Shown here: one piece after another, positions 31,294 to 43,167 of the stretch | Position numbering within the stretch: position 1 is the first letter of the stretch | How the letters are laid out: the number at the start of each line of letters is the position of its first letter | NCBI GenBank assembly: GCA_029747015.1 | Contig: JAKOGI010000007.1 | Span: 764,001-828,000, forward strand | Direction: 5' to 3' | Length of the DNA: 64,000 bases | Origin: Carnegiea gigantea | Taxonomy: Eukaryota > Streptophyta > Magnoliopsida > Caryophyllales > Cactaceae | Notes under the pieces: model-generated | Database searches by the model: none | What the model saw: the letters and a program-made list of their open reading frames with translations, nothing else | Told to the model about the DNA's origin: nothing | Position numbers and translations under genes: made by a program

Positions 31294-32757
31294 TGCACAC
31301 AACCAGTCTGTTTATGTACTTTTATGTTATATTGTGTGTTAAATTATGTGTGCATGTATGCACACTATAAGGTCTGTTTATGTGCTCTATGCACACTATG
31401 AGGTGCGTCTTTGTGGTCTTTCAAAATATCTCTGTAATACTTTTCGATCTCGGAATCGCTGGTAAATGAATGAATGATAAATTAAACCTAGTGTTATTAA
31501 AGACAATATGATGGCATCCAGAGACTAGGATGTCTGGCTTTCAGTTTCACCCGAGAGAACCTGGGTTTGATTCTTGGCAATGGATCCCTTTCTCAACTTG
31601 CCCTTGTACCTTCTGAAGATGATAAACAATTGAAAAAAGGTAAGCTTAGCTTCTTAATTAAGCATTCCACATGATAAAGAAATGTTGCGTGCTCTGGCCA
31701 CAGGCTTTACAAACAATATGCATATCCCAGAGGAATGTCGCCCACAACTATATGTGGTAACGTGAGTAAATGTCATTCACAAAAGCAGCTTCCTCTCTCA
31801 AGCTGGCATGTAAAAAGCCTTGCACCAAAATGGAAGGAGCACTTAACAAAATATAGCTCCCCCTCAATGTGCCAGCATTCCAAGATGCCAACTGAACCGA
31901 ATCACCGAGATCTCGCAAAAAATTCTGCTAATAGGCACTACAAGAAATTCTGCTACTATATAATGTCTGTTAATGTATTTTATGATTTAAAATTGCCAAA
32001 TTTTTAATAATTACAACTTATTATGAGTTGTAAAGTTCTAACATTTGTTGGGTTGACATGGTAATCGTATCAGGCCCATCCGCTGAGTCATATTGTACGT
32101 GTAATTTTATAAATAAATATGAAAAATCTTGTATAGAAATACATATGATTTTACGCAATTTACAAATTGTAGCGCTCTTCTACTATTCAATTATAATTTT
32201 TTCTTGGTTTAATATAGAATGATATACATTTTAAGTCAAGACAAGAAATTTGAGAGATATCTTACAACAAGACATTTATCATTTTGTAACTCAAAATTAG
32301 ACAAACTCCAAAAACAAAAGCACTTATAATAGGATAAACTAAAAAGAGCAACATTAATTATCACCAAAAAATCATGCCGTAGAAGCAAGATAATAAAAGC
32401 TGTGGAAAGAGACCAACTCTTTATTTAAAAAAAAAAAAAAAAAGGCCAAGCATGTATCACCAAAAATCAATGCCTTGTGAAACTCATGAAACTTAAAAAA
32501 CTTATCTATTACAAAAAACATTAATTAAATCGAGCACGGGTAATGCCGAAGCAAGAATGATGTAGATATGTGAGAAAATTAGCAAGAACAACGTGAAAAC
32601 CCAAATCTACACGAGTCATTCGCGTGGTTGCATTTAATCTAAGCAAAAATGCCTAAACAATGTCCACAAAAAGAAATAATCCATTAACTAGCTAGCGATG
32701 TGCTTCGACTATCAAAATTTGTTAATTAGTTTGAACTGCATAATTAAAAGGGCAAAA
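31211..32757 (+). other. 3' flank of DUF26 C with tRNA-Glu-like relic, then AT-rich DNA
   Basis: An (AT)n run lies at 31,261-31,290. The tRNA-like relic is at 31,508-31,584. From about 31,690 to 31,830 the DNA matches 11,940-12,045 after the second tRNA-Glu. From 32,030 to 32,757 nothing recognisable is seen. Confidence 0.5.
31508..31584 (+). pseudogene. tRNA-Glu-like relic 3' of DUF26 pseudogene C
   Basis: Starts 298 bp after the stop. Keeps GCATCCAGAGACTAGGATG, CTGGCTTTCA and CTGGGTTTGATTCTTGGCAA, matching tRNA-Glu; the anticodon loop carries about six extra bases from a small TTTCA duplication, and the acceptor stem is eroded. Non-functional as a tRNA. Confidence 0.65.
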
Positions 32758-35150
32758 TGAAGAAATTATAAGAGGGATAAAAGAATTATTGTGTGTATAT
32801 ACTTGAATGAACCGAGTACATGATAACATACAAGAGCATCATTACCCAGAAATCCTAACCCTAGCGGTCTCCCCTCCAAACTAGGTATCAACTTTCCTAA
32901 TCCTAATACAACACATATGGCTATTTAGAAAGGAAATACACTCATGAATATATACAAAAATCTGTAACAATTCTTAATATAATTCTTTCCGTAATAATAC
33001 AAATCTTTCCGTAACACTCCCCCTCAAGTTGGAGTATGAGGATTAACAATGCCCAACTTGCAGAGAAGAAAATGAAACTGCTAGCTACCGAGGGCCTTTG
33101 TGAAAATATCGGCGAGTTGATATTTAGAAGGGACATAGCCAACACTTAAGTCTCCAGATACAATCCTTTCACGAACAAAGTGACAATCGATGTCAATATG
33201 CTTAGTTCTCTCATGAAAGACGGGATTCTTGACAATATGTAAAGCAGCCTGATTGTCACAAAACAATTGGATTGGATGTGTCACAAATACCCCTAATGAA
33301 GCAACAAAGGATTTGAGCCAAATCAGCTCACTAGTTACCATAGCCATTGCACAGTATTCTGCTTCAGCTAATGATCTAGAAACTACTATCTGCTTCTTTG
33401 TTTTCCACGAAATAGGAGATCTTCCTAAAGTCACAAAATATCTAGTCAGCGAGCGTCTAGTAAGAGGGCAAGCTCCCCAATCTGCATTACAATAAGCAAA
33501 TAGTTGTAGATCACAATTACTCCTAAGAAATAAGCCTTGTCAGGATTGCCTTTCAAATACTTCATAACGCGTTTGGCTGCCTCCCAATGTTCTTCTTTTG
33601 GCTCTTGCATGAATTGAAGCAAGATATGCATTAAATATGATAGTTCAAGTCGAGTTAGAGTAAAATAAATCAGTGTCCCTATCAGTGCTGATATTGTGTT
33701 AGATCATGATATAGCTTGTGTGACGCTAAAGCTAGCTTATGGTTCATTTCCAAGGGAAAGGCAATGGGCTTTGCACCTAATAGATCAAACTCATATATTA
33801 TTTCCAATGCATACTTTCTCTGGCTAAGAAACAAACCATCCGAGTTTTGAGCAACTTCTATGTCAAGAAAGTATTTGAGTGGTCCCAAATCCTTGATATG
33901 AAAACAAGTATCAAGATAGGTTTTGAACTGATCACACGTTCCGGCATTATTCTCTATAAGAATAAGATCATCCACATAGAATAGTAATGCCATATACCTA
34001 TCCCCCTTTTTATAAGTAAAAAGAGAGTAGTCTGCATAGGATCTTACAAAACCATATTCAAGGAGTTTGGTGGATAATTTGGCGAACCACTGTCTTGGTG
34101 GCTGTTTCAATCCATATAATGATTTGTGTAACCGACATATCTTGGTAGATTTAGGTGCACAAAAACCAAGAGGCAGGGTCATATATACCTCTTCTTCTAG
34201 ATCTCCATGTAGGAATGCATTGTGAACATCCATCTGATGCAAAACTAACCTCTTGCAACTGGAACTGACAGAAAACATCGAACACTGATCATTTTCGCCA
34301 TTGGTGCAAAGGTTTCATTATGGTTAAAACCTTCAACCTGTTCATCTCCTTGAATGACCAGATAAGCCTTATATCGCTCAATGCTTCCATAAGAATTGTA
34401 TTTCACTTTGTAGACTCACTTGCAATTGATAGGCTTCTTCCCTTATGGTAATTCTAGGAGACTCCAGGTATTGTTGTGTTCCAATGCTTCAATTTCTTTT
34501 GCCATAACTTCCCGCCATTTAACATCCTTAACAGTCTCATGAAAAAATTTAGGCTTTACAATCTTGGAAATATTAGTCAAATAACATCTATGCGAGTTCG
34601 AAAACTTATTGCATGTAACATAAGTAGCTATAGGATAAGGCTTACCAGAAGGAACCTTTTGTGATGAAGAAGCCAAGAAGGGGGGTTCTTGATATTAATG
34701 TTGTAGCTGTAGTCATGGAGATGTCCCGCTGTTTTCTTCTCTCTTCTTGGTCTTGCTGGCTCGGCTGAATTAGGCTGTGTGGAAATCTAGGTGGATGAGT
34801 GTGCCGGTACATTCTCAGGCCCAGGCGAATTCCCCAAACTAGCCTGTCTCTCCCCCTGTTCGCTGGCCAGGTGATTGTTCCAGGCTAGGCATGTCTCTCC
34901 CCCTGTTGTCTGGTCCAAGCTCAGCCGTCCTCTTCTCTGTGTGTAATCTATTGGGCGCCGTGTATGAGGAGCCTACGCTGCCCGTCATCAACCATAGGGG
35001 CTGGGCTTTCTTCTCGCGACCCAACACTTACATCTCCTTGACCGAGTTCACGCCTATCTCCAGGCCGAGAAAAAGTTAAAAATCTATCTTTGAATTCAGT
35101 GCTCCACGAAAGACATTTACAAAGCAGAGTTTTAACATTGCACGCACTCA
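32758..35150 (-). mobile_element. Ty1/copia element, 3' part with LTR
   Basis: Reading on the minus strand: the end of the integrase/RT linker (34,443-34,676, MAKEIEALEHNNTWSL), reverse transcriptase (33,682-34,278: [40 protein letters not shown]), then RNase H (33,081-33,434: SRSLAEAEYCAMA, CDNQAALHIVKNPVFHERTK, DIFTKAL). A polypurine tract (CAACTTGAGGGGGAG) abuts an LTR from 33,016 down to about 32,758 that starts TGTTACGGAAAG. Frames are separated by shifts and stops; gag and most of the integrase are missing. 34,680-35,150 may be the variable linker; I cannot assign it. Confidence 0.85.
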
Positions 35151-37330
35151 CTGACTCCTCACAAAATAGCTATTGACTGTACAAGGGTAACATATTGAGC
35201 TATAGTTCATTTTTCCACTGTTTGTGTTTTCCAAATTATTTTGGGGAAGGAGAAGCAACTTAAAATGAAGCAGGAACCTGTAGAGGTTCAAGGTCCAGGA
35301 AAAGTAGGCCAGAGCAATGATTGTTAATCCTCTACCTTAATCAGCTATTTCGAGGACTTGGAAAACGACTTATGTTTTGAACATGTGTGCAGCCTCAGTG
35401 AAATGTAAATCCGTTATGGACATGATTAAATCATGGTGTGATACCCATTTTGAAATGTTTAATAATAGTATTAGATCCTATTTGGCACAATTATTGTAAC
35501 TGGAAAATGTTACTTATCTAATCAACTCTATATCTTTATCTGCAGCCTTGTCCCTATGGGATGACGATAATGCCCTACCTTGATAGTGCATTCCACTGGT
35601 GCATAATGCTTATTAATAAAGGGATTTGGAAGGTGATTAAGTTGGAGTGTTACAAAAGTGGTATCAGAGCAAAGGTAGATGTCAGCGTGACCAGATTAAT
35701 GCTATCATTCGGGGTCTAGATTGCTAAGGCTTTATGTCTGTTGAGGTAAATGAGATAAATTCATAAGAATAAGGGTAGTAGTGGAAGGAATGAATGAGTA
35801 ATCCCTGATGTTGATGAAGAGGTGAAAGATTCTGTAAAAAGTGTGCAGATAGATGGTGGGACGGGACACTTTTGAAGTGGCATCCCCTGAGAATCTCAAG
35901 GTCCCCTACTTGCCCCAGAACCTCCCCAAGGAGAAGAACCCTTTTCCCCACACTGCCACTTGCCCCACAGTTATCAATTGATATAGAGGGATATGAGACC
36001 GATGCATCTGATAGCTGAATCGAGGGAATCGAGTATGATATTTGGGGAGGAGGAAATGACAGTGGTTTTAGTGATTCAAGTAGCATGGTGAGTGTCATTA
36101 ACATTCTTGAGGCCCCTGAGATAATATAAATAAGTTCTGATGAGACTGAGGAAGACTCTTGGAGTTTTGGATCTGAAACTCGTAATAGCAGTGGGCCATA
36201 TTACAAGACCAGGGGATGAAACAGGAAGAGAAAGTAAGAGAAGGAGTTGGATATAGAAGGTTGGTGAGGAGGTGACTTAGGCAGTGAATTTATGGATATG
36301 TAAAAAGGTGTAAATATGTCAGGTAGAAGATAAGGAACTAATCCCTAGGGGAGATACCAAGTTAGCAGTGATACAAGACTTTAGGTCGTAAGGTTATAAT
36401 AGCAATTGATCTACCCCTATCCACCCACTTTGCTTTAAGGGGTAGGATTTTTGGGTATATCTACCATGGAGACAACGGTATATCTACTATACAGACAATT
36501 CTCTTGGTAGACTAATGTAACATATGTTATGAATATACATATGTTGGGAATTGTTAAAGTGCTTGCGAATGAAATTGTCAACAATGGAATCCAAAAGAAT
36601 ATAACAATAAGGTTTAATTGGTGGCATCTGACTGGCTAGCATGGACAACAAAGGTAGCAAATCATGGCATCATAAGAAGAATAGCATATGAACAAATAAT
36701 GATGAACAGAAAGCATGAACGTGTAACCAGAAGAGATGCGAATAAGTGAGAGCTAATATGTTTGCGTATAGGTTTGACTGAATGGTGGAACCAAATGACA
36801 ATGTTCTGAAAAACAATCCGCAAGAGAACAACACAGAATTTGTGTCAATCCACTCCGCCAATCAAAATTCCCCAGTAGTGACCCCTTAAAGAAGTCAGGA
36901 AGCTGCTAGTGTACCCCTAAACCCAGAGAATGTTAAGGGTCAAAAGGGACTATTAGATGACTTAGATCTTGAACTGATGGCAAAAATTATGGCTCAAGTA
37001 GCAAAGACTTAATGGTTCTAGATCTGGTAAGGATGAAGAAAAAAATGAGTTCTGTGTTTGGGTCACAAAATGGAATCCAAAAACATATGATGGCAAAGAA
37101 GACTCAATGTACTGAAAGAATGGATCAAACATATGGAAATGATATTTTATTTTGTGGAAGTCTTGACAATAGATGTGTGATTGTTGGATCTTTTATCTTA
37201 CTGGACTGGCTGACATTTGGCGGGGAGCAGTTAAGTCCACATTTCAAAGTTTGAAGTCCCTTGCAGTAAGTTCACCAAAGCATCGCGAGCAAAGTTCTAT
37301 TCAATGCAGTTGCAAAAGCAAAAATAGAGG
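35151..37330 (+). mobile_element. Gypsy remnant: LTR end, primer-binding site, decayed gag
   Basis: GTTGGAGTGTTACA ends an LTR at 35,654 and TGGTATCAGAGC, the initiator-Met tRNA primer site, is at 35,659-35,670. About 37,069-37,330 translates, with stops, to a gag core: WNPKTYDGKED, then FYLTG.ADIW.GAVKSTF. The LTR start was not located. The rest of the internal region is too decayed to assign, and the minus-strand frame at 35,724-36,104 is not supported. Confidence 0.7.
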
Positions 37331-37570
37331 GACTTCTTAATAAGAAACCTACCAACATGAGACCAAAACCCCAAGGCCTAGCACCTTGTTAGGTGCTAAA
37401 TTGTTGTATTTTACATGCCCCTTTCACCTGATTTTAGCTTGTATAATAATCTAATTTTTAGGACTTTACTTGGTGTATTACATAATCTTTAGAATTTTTA
37501 CTTGTTTTATTTACTTTTGTAGGTCAATTAGCAAAAACCCTAACTCTATTCTGCCTCACCTCTCACGCCG

Positions 37571-37606
<36 letters not shown>

Positions 37607-39500
37607 TCCACTCCCTCACGCCACCCTCATGCTGCCCTCACGTCGCCTACACCGCCGCCATCGCGCCACCCTAGCGCTAGCCCCCTAGGCTGTCCCCTTG
37701 GTTTTGCATTTTCGGTATTAAATTTGAGCGAATGAGGAAATCCCGTTGAGCTAGACCCTGGTTTCGACCAAAGGTAACTCATAACATCTATTTGATGGTG
37801 TCTTATTTTTTTAGAGTTCGTAAAAGTTGATTATTTTTGGCATGCTTGGGTCTGGACGAGGGACTAGGGGTTGCTAACAGGGAAGTTTGAATTTTTTTTG
37901 GTGACCCGACAAATGCTAAAACCGACCCTAAAGTGGAAGCGTGAACTGGGCAGATTAGGTGTTATTTTACCCCAATTTTGAAAATTCGGTATAATTGTTA
38001 TGGATGTCCAAGAATTATAAAATTTTTACGGTAGGAATATTGGATGTGCTAATTATGTGAGATTTTGAATTGGACAAATCGGAGTTAAAACAAGGAAGTT
38101 ATGGCTTAATTACTGAGCACTGTTAAAACTGGGTCTGCAGGTATAGTCGGTGGCTTTTTTGAAGTTTTATACCTAGCTACAGGCTGAATTAGTAAAAACA
38201 CCAAACACAAAAGTTTTAGTAGACAAAATTATCTTTCTAAGTTAGGCAAGAAGTTAATTTGTGGTGCTCAAGAGTGAAAGTTTTGAGGTCGGGAATCTGG
38301 GCTAGAAATCTAGACAGAATCTGCTAAGTTTGGGGCTGCTCTACCCTCAATTTTGGAAAAATTTCTAGGTTAATATTGGTTGCTAAAAATTGTTAAATTT
38401 GTTGGGTAGGAGCCTGTAGACGTACCAAACAACCCTGTTTTGGGGACTGTTTGGCGTAGTGTAGCCCGAGTTTTAATAAAATGACCCGGGACTGTCCTGT
38501 TGAAGATAGTCACTGATATTGCTGAAAGGAATGGAAATACGACCTAGTTCGGGACAGAACCGAGCTGAATCCCAAACATAAAGAAGGTAGAGGATGGCTC
38601 AAGGTTTTCAAATTGACCTAGAACACTAAAATTGGATGTCGGGATCAAAAGTTATGGTCTCTGAAAATAGAACCCAAAATCTGGCCAGCCTGAACCTTAA
38701 CTTGGGTTAAGTTTTGGATGATCTAAATCTAGAAAATTTTTATAAAATTTGTGGAAGAGCCAGGGATGTCTTTACTGAATGTATACTGACTATGGGCTGT
38801 ATGTGGGCTTAGGTGCGGAGCAGTGAACTTTTATTTAAGTAAATGAGCCCGTAAACTGTACGGTATCCAGGTAACAATCATGCCCTAACCCTTCCCCCAC
38901 GTTGCTGAAACCGTGAACGTTTTGGAACTTGAGTAAGAATTACTTGCTTCCTTTTCAAACTGAAGGAACAATGGTATGTGAACTGAAAGGGTCTGCATAG
39001 TAGAAATTGCATGTTGTACTATGTTATAAAAGTTGAGACTTACTACATTATGTTTGGGATTCCTGAAATTCCACTATGACGTCGTTGTTGGGGGAAAGTG
39101 ATTGAATTTGGATGAACTCATCATGCTAAGACGACCTCCAGTAAAGAGAAATGAATTCGTTAACTGAAAAAAAGGCTGCTTTGGATGAGTTAAATCTGAT
39201 TGTGTTGATTGAAGGCTATTAATCTCCCCTGAGAAATAAGCGCATGCATGTGAGCGGCCACGTACTCAGCTGAGATGTAACACCCGAGATTTTATCCCCT
39301 TATCCTACTATTTTATATCATTAGAAATTGAAATAATATCGACGTGCCTGCTTAGGTGCTGTTTTTATTGAAAAGAATATTCTTCCTATTTTATTGTTAT
39401 GGAGGATTATACCGGACACTATATTACATAGATTCCCGAATATAACTGGACTGGCGAACCTTGGGACTAGTTCTGCAATTTATTGAATCGAACGTTGGGT

Positions 39501-39620
39501 ATTAATTATGATATGATAAGTGGATAAGCTCGTATTAATTATGATGTGATAAGTGGATAAGCTCGTATTAATTATGATGCGACAAATGGATAAACTCGTA
39601 TTAATTATGATGTGATGAGG
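39501..39620 (+). repeat. 33-bp tandem array in the solo LTR
   Basis: ATTAATTATGATGTGATAAG units begin at 39,501, 39,534, 39,567 and 39,600. The inverted relative near 14,870-14,930 has fewer units. Confidence 0.9.
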
Positions 39621-41002
39621 TAATTATCCAAAAAAAAAAAAAAAAGAAGAACAAAAGGGCCGAAGCCCCTTTTTCTCGAGACAGAGAAGCGAAGAGGGGG
39701 GCTCCTCAACCTCAGCCCCGTGACCACATACCGGGGGAGAGAGAGGGAGGCACCGGCAGGGCCGCTGGCGACCGTCCGTCGCGCGCCCGACCGTCCCCCA
39801 CCCCGGTGCACGCCCAAACCGGGCCAGAGAAAAGGTGAGATAGACGCGAGAAAGGGAGCAAAGGGATGAACCAAGCCCACACCGAGCCAACCCAAATCAA
39901 ACCCTAAAATGGGTCCTTTAACTTGGATTCGAGGTAGGTTTCCTCTTCCTCCTAATTATTACTAATTCTAGTGAAAGTTTATTGTTTATTGTTAATTTCG
40001 TTGAGGTTTATTGATTATAATTCACTCAGGTTGAATTCGAATTAATTACTAATAATTCAAGGAAGGTTTATTGACAACTGTTAATTGCAAGTTTACTGAA
40101 AGGTTATCGATTAGTGAAAGTTTATTGAAAATATATCGATTATTACAAGTTTATGGAAAGTTTATTGATTATTGAAAGTTTATTGAAAGTATATTGATTA
40201 TTGAAAATTGAGGAATTGTCAAGTAAACTGAAAGATGCCTAATATATAGATTGTTCGTACTGAACAAAAGTTTATTCATTATATGTATCTGTTTGTAGTG
40301 AATGCATAGAAATGATAACGTTATGGGCTTAGCGACTGTAGATGAATTAACGATAAATGATATCGTTATTCGGCGAACTTTTATATAAATGTACAGTGCT
40401 TGAACTTTTATAACGATTATATGTTTATAGTGATGGGTATTGTTTATATGTATAAAGCTTGAATTAATGATACCTCCTCTGTTTATGGGAGGGTACGGCT
40501 GTCCCACATCAGTGCTTGAATTAACGATACCTCGTCTGTTTAGAGCGATTATGTGCTTAACGATATTATTTCTATGATTACATAGAAATGTTCATAATTC
40601 AGGAAGCTTGAACAGAGGAAATTGAAAAGTAAATCAAATGATTGCATCGATTACAATCGTGTGGGTTGCGTTATAGTTGGAAAATCGGTTGATGATATGA
40701 TTTCATGACGTGACTATACGTGTTATGTGAAATCCTTTTCCCCTGAATTAATGAATGCATGGAATGACATTGATTTCAAAGTGCCTCTAAATGTTTATCG
40801 GTTGCCTGTTTAATTGACGAGTCCTTAGTGATGAAATAATCCTAAATCATCATACTACTCAATTGAATGAGGCAGGAGACCAGTCAATAGGTCTAGGAAT
40901 CCTTTTAAGAAAGGACTTAAGTATTGGGTGTCCGATTATGTCATATCCATCGCTATAGTCAACGTAGGTAACCCAGTACCCCTTTATCTAAGTTTACATG
41001 AG

Positions 41003-41200
41003 AAGTTCAAAGTTCAATATTTATTGTTCTGCCAGAAGGCAGAAATTCAAGTCCAATGATTCATTGTCTGCCAAAAGGCAGAAATTCAAGTTCAATGATT
41101 CATTGTCTGCCAAAAGGCAGAAATTCAAGTTGAGTGATTCATTGTCTGCCAAAAGGTAGAAATTCAAAGTTCAGTAATTCAATGTTCCGCTAGAAGGCAG
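41003..41200 (+). repeat. 39-bp tandem array carrying CTGCCAAAAGGCAG hairpins
   Basis: The short hairpin motif begins at 41,029, 41,068, 41,107 and 41,146, with decayed units continuing to about 41,360. CTGCC and GGCAG are complementary across a four-base loop. Further right, 41,640-41,880 is made of short GTTCAATG-type phrases. Confidence 0.9.
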
Positions 41201-43039
41201 GGAATGCAAAGTTCAGTGGTTTAGTGATTCCAAGTTCAAAGTTTCATAGTTCAGCCAGTAGGCATAAGTTTCAAAGTTTAATATCTCATAGTCCAGTCAA
41301 TAGAAAAAAAATTCAAAGTCCATATGTCCTATAGTTCTGCCAACAGGCAGTCGAGTCAAAGTCATACGTTATAAGCCTGTCAACTGGTAGAAAAACCAGG
41401 TCAAGGGGACTCCCAGTGCATATGATGGTTTATAGAGCGGGATACTTTTAGTAAACGAACGTGTGATTTAAAGCAGAGTCCAGTGAAATTCAAATGTTAT
41501 ATTGCTATATTTTTGGCTCACTACCCACATGACATGGTTATATGTTCTATTTTATGATTATTGTTCTACATCTTATCAAAGACACCTACTCATATGTGTA
41601 GATTGTTGCTATATGGTATAGTGAAATCAATAAACGTCCAGGGTAATGTTCAATGTCCAATGTTTAAGGTTCAGTGTTCAATGTTTAATAATCAACGTCC
41701 ACTGGTTGTTGTTCATAATTTTTTTTACGAATTCACAGTTCATACGAATTTAATGTTCCATGACCAATATTCAAGGTGCAGTGCCTAATGTTCAATGTTC
41801 ATTATTTATTGTTCAACATGCAAAGTTTAATATTTAGTGTTCATTGTTTATTGTTCAATGTGCGATGTTAACATTCAATGCATTTTAATGGCTCTTTACG
41901 TCATAGATTATATGAAATGAAACAAGCCTCAAGGACGTGATAACCCATAGGTATAAAGTTTAGCAATTGGTCCAAATACTATTGCTCTTACATTGTGGTT
42001 TGAATACGTTGTAAGGTAAGTGAGTTTCTTCAAAGGGAAGGAACTACAAATGACTTTTGTAAGTATTATTGTACTTTAAGTGTTGTTTGGGAGAGGGGGT
42101 TATCCACTGAGCGATAATTGCTCATTCCTATCTATTATTGTTCCCTTCTTAGGTTTCTGAAGTAACAGGTAAAAGTCAGTCCAAGTAAGCTGAGATGGAG
42201 TCATTGCTGTTCTGGGAGCAAAGTTACATGCTCTATATGTGTGAGCTGCAATTGTATTGTTACTAATCTAAGTCCCTGCGTGCATGTATTGCATATCATC
42301 TAGAGTCGCTCTGTATGGCCATGCGAGCTGATCATCTTTTAACCAAGGTTATTTATAGTTGGGATGTAACCCCAGTACTCCGGACGTGTAGTCCGTGGAG
42401 TTGTACGTTTATTATCCCATTGTTTTAGTGTAAAATTGGGCTGGTTGATATGCTCCGGGCGGGTGGCCCATAGAGCTGTGAACTCCGACGTGTAGCCGTC
42501 GAGTTGGTGAGTTTTTATCGTTGCCTTCAATTGCAGGAAATTTGGTATAAGGCTTTAAGCCTGAGAAATGGTCAGTTTTCAGGGAAAACTCTGTTCGTTT
42601 CGTTCCAGAATTTAAAGAAAAACAATAACACTCCTAGCCTTTAGGTTGGGGGCGTTACATGAGACATGGGCTAGGTTATCGGTAACCACCCTTATTGGTG
42701 GTAGGCCAGGAAAAGAATAAACAGTAACCACTTGAGTAGCGGTAGGCCAGGAACGAGTTAAGCAGCTGCGCTAAATCGGAGCGCAGACTATGAGACCCAC
42801 TGGGGTCGTTCACCTAAGAGTAAGCGGTAACCGCCTGAGCAGCAGTAGGTAAGGAACAAGTTAAGCGGCTGCGCTAAATTAGAGCGTAGGCCATAAGACC
42901 CACTGGGGTCGCTCATCTGTGATCAAACTGCTGAATCCTAAATCATAAATTATGAAATTAATCCTGAATTGGGTAATCAGGAAAGACTATAATAATGAGA
43001 TGTGTGCCTTGAAAGTCCTGCTGTTTTCCCCGCCCCTTA

Positions 43040-43167
43040 AACAATAACAACAACACCACCACCTCCCAGTGTAGGTCCTGCTTCGCAGGGTCTGGAGAGA
43101 TCCAGATGTATGCAGCCTTACTTTTATCGGTATCCCTGCCTGTAGAGAGGTTGATTCTAAGAGACCC
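43040..43167 (-). mobile_element. Plant SINE 3' part with TTG-rich tail
   Basis: On the minus strand, GGGTCTC..AGAATCAACCTCTCTAC, then TAAGGCTGCATACATCTGGA, then CCAGACCCTGCGAAGCAGGA and a GGTGGTGGTGTTGTTGTTAT tail. This layout matches the widespread TS-like SINE of eudicots. The 5' head was not clearly found. Confidence 0.65.

Larger units (their letters stand above)
39276..42659 (+). mobile_element. 3.4-kb solo LTR with perfect target duplication TGAGA
   Basis: Starts TGTAACACCCGAGATTTTAT and ends GGGGGCGTTACA, with TGAGA at 39,271-39,275 and 42,660-42,664. 3,384 bp. It has a GC-rich transcribed part (39,655-39,905) and several internal tandem arrays. No primer site or coding region follows its right end, so it is a solo LTR. 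A shorter inverted relative is at 13,938-15,149. Confidence 0.92.

Noticed and set aside
31937..31950. CACTACAAGAAA as a CACTA transposon left end
   Set aside because: No subterminal repeats follow and no matching TTGTAGTG end was found nearby.
35724..36104. 126-codon minus-strand frame as a gene
   Set aside because: It lies antisense to decayed gypsy gag sequence just after a primer-binding site and shows no family features.
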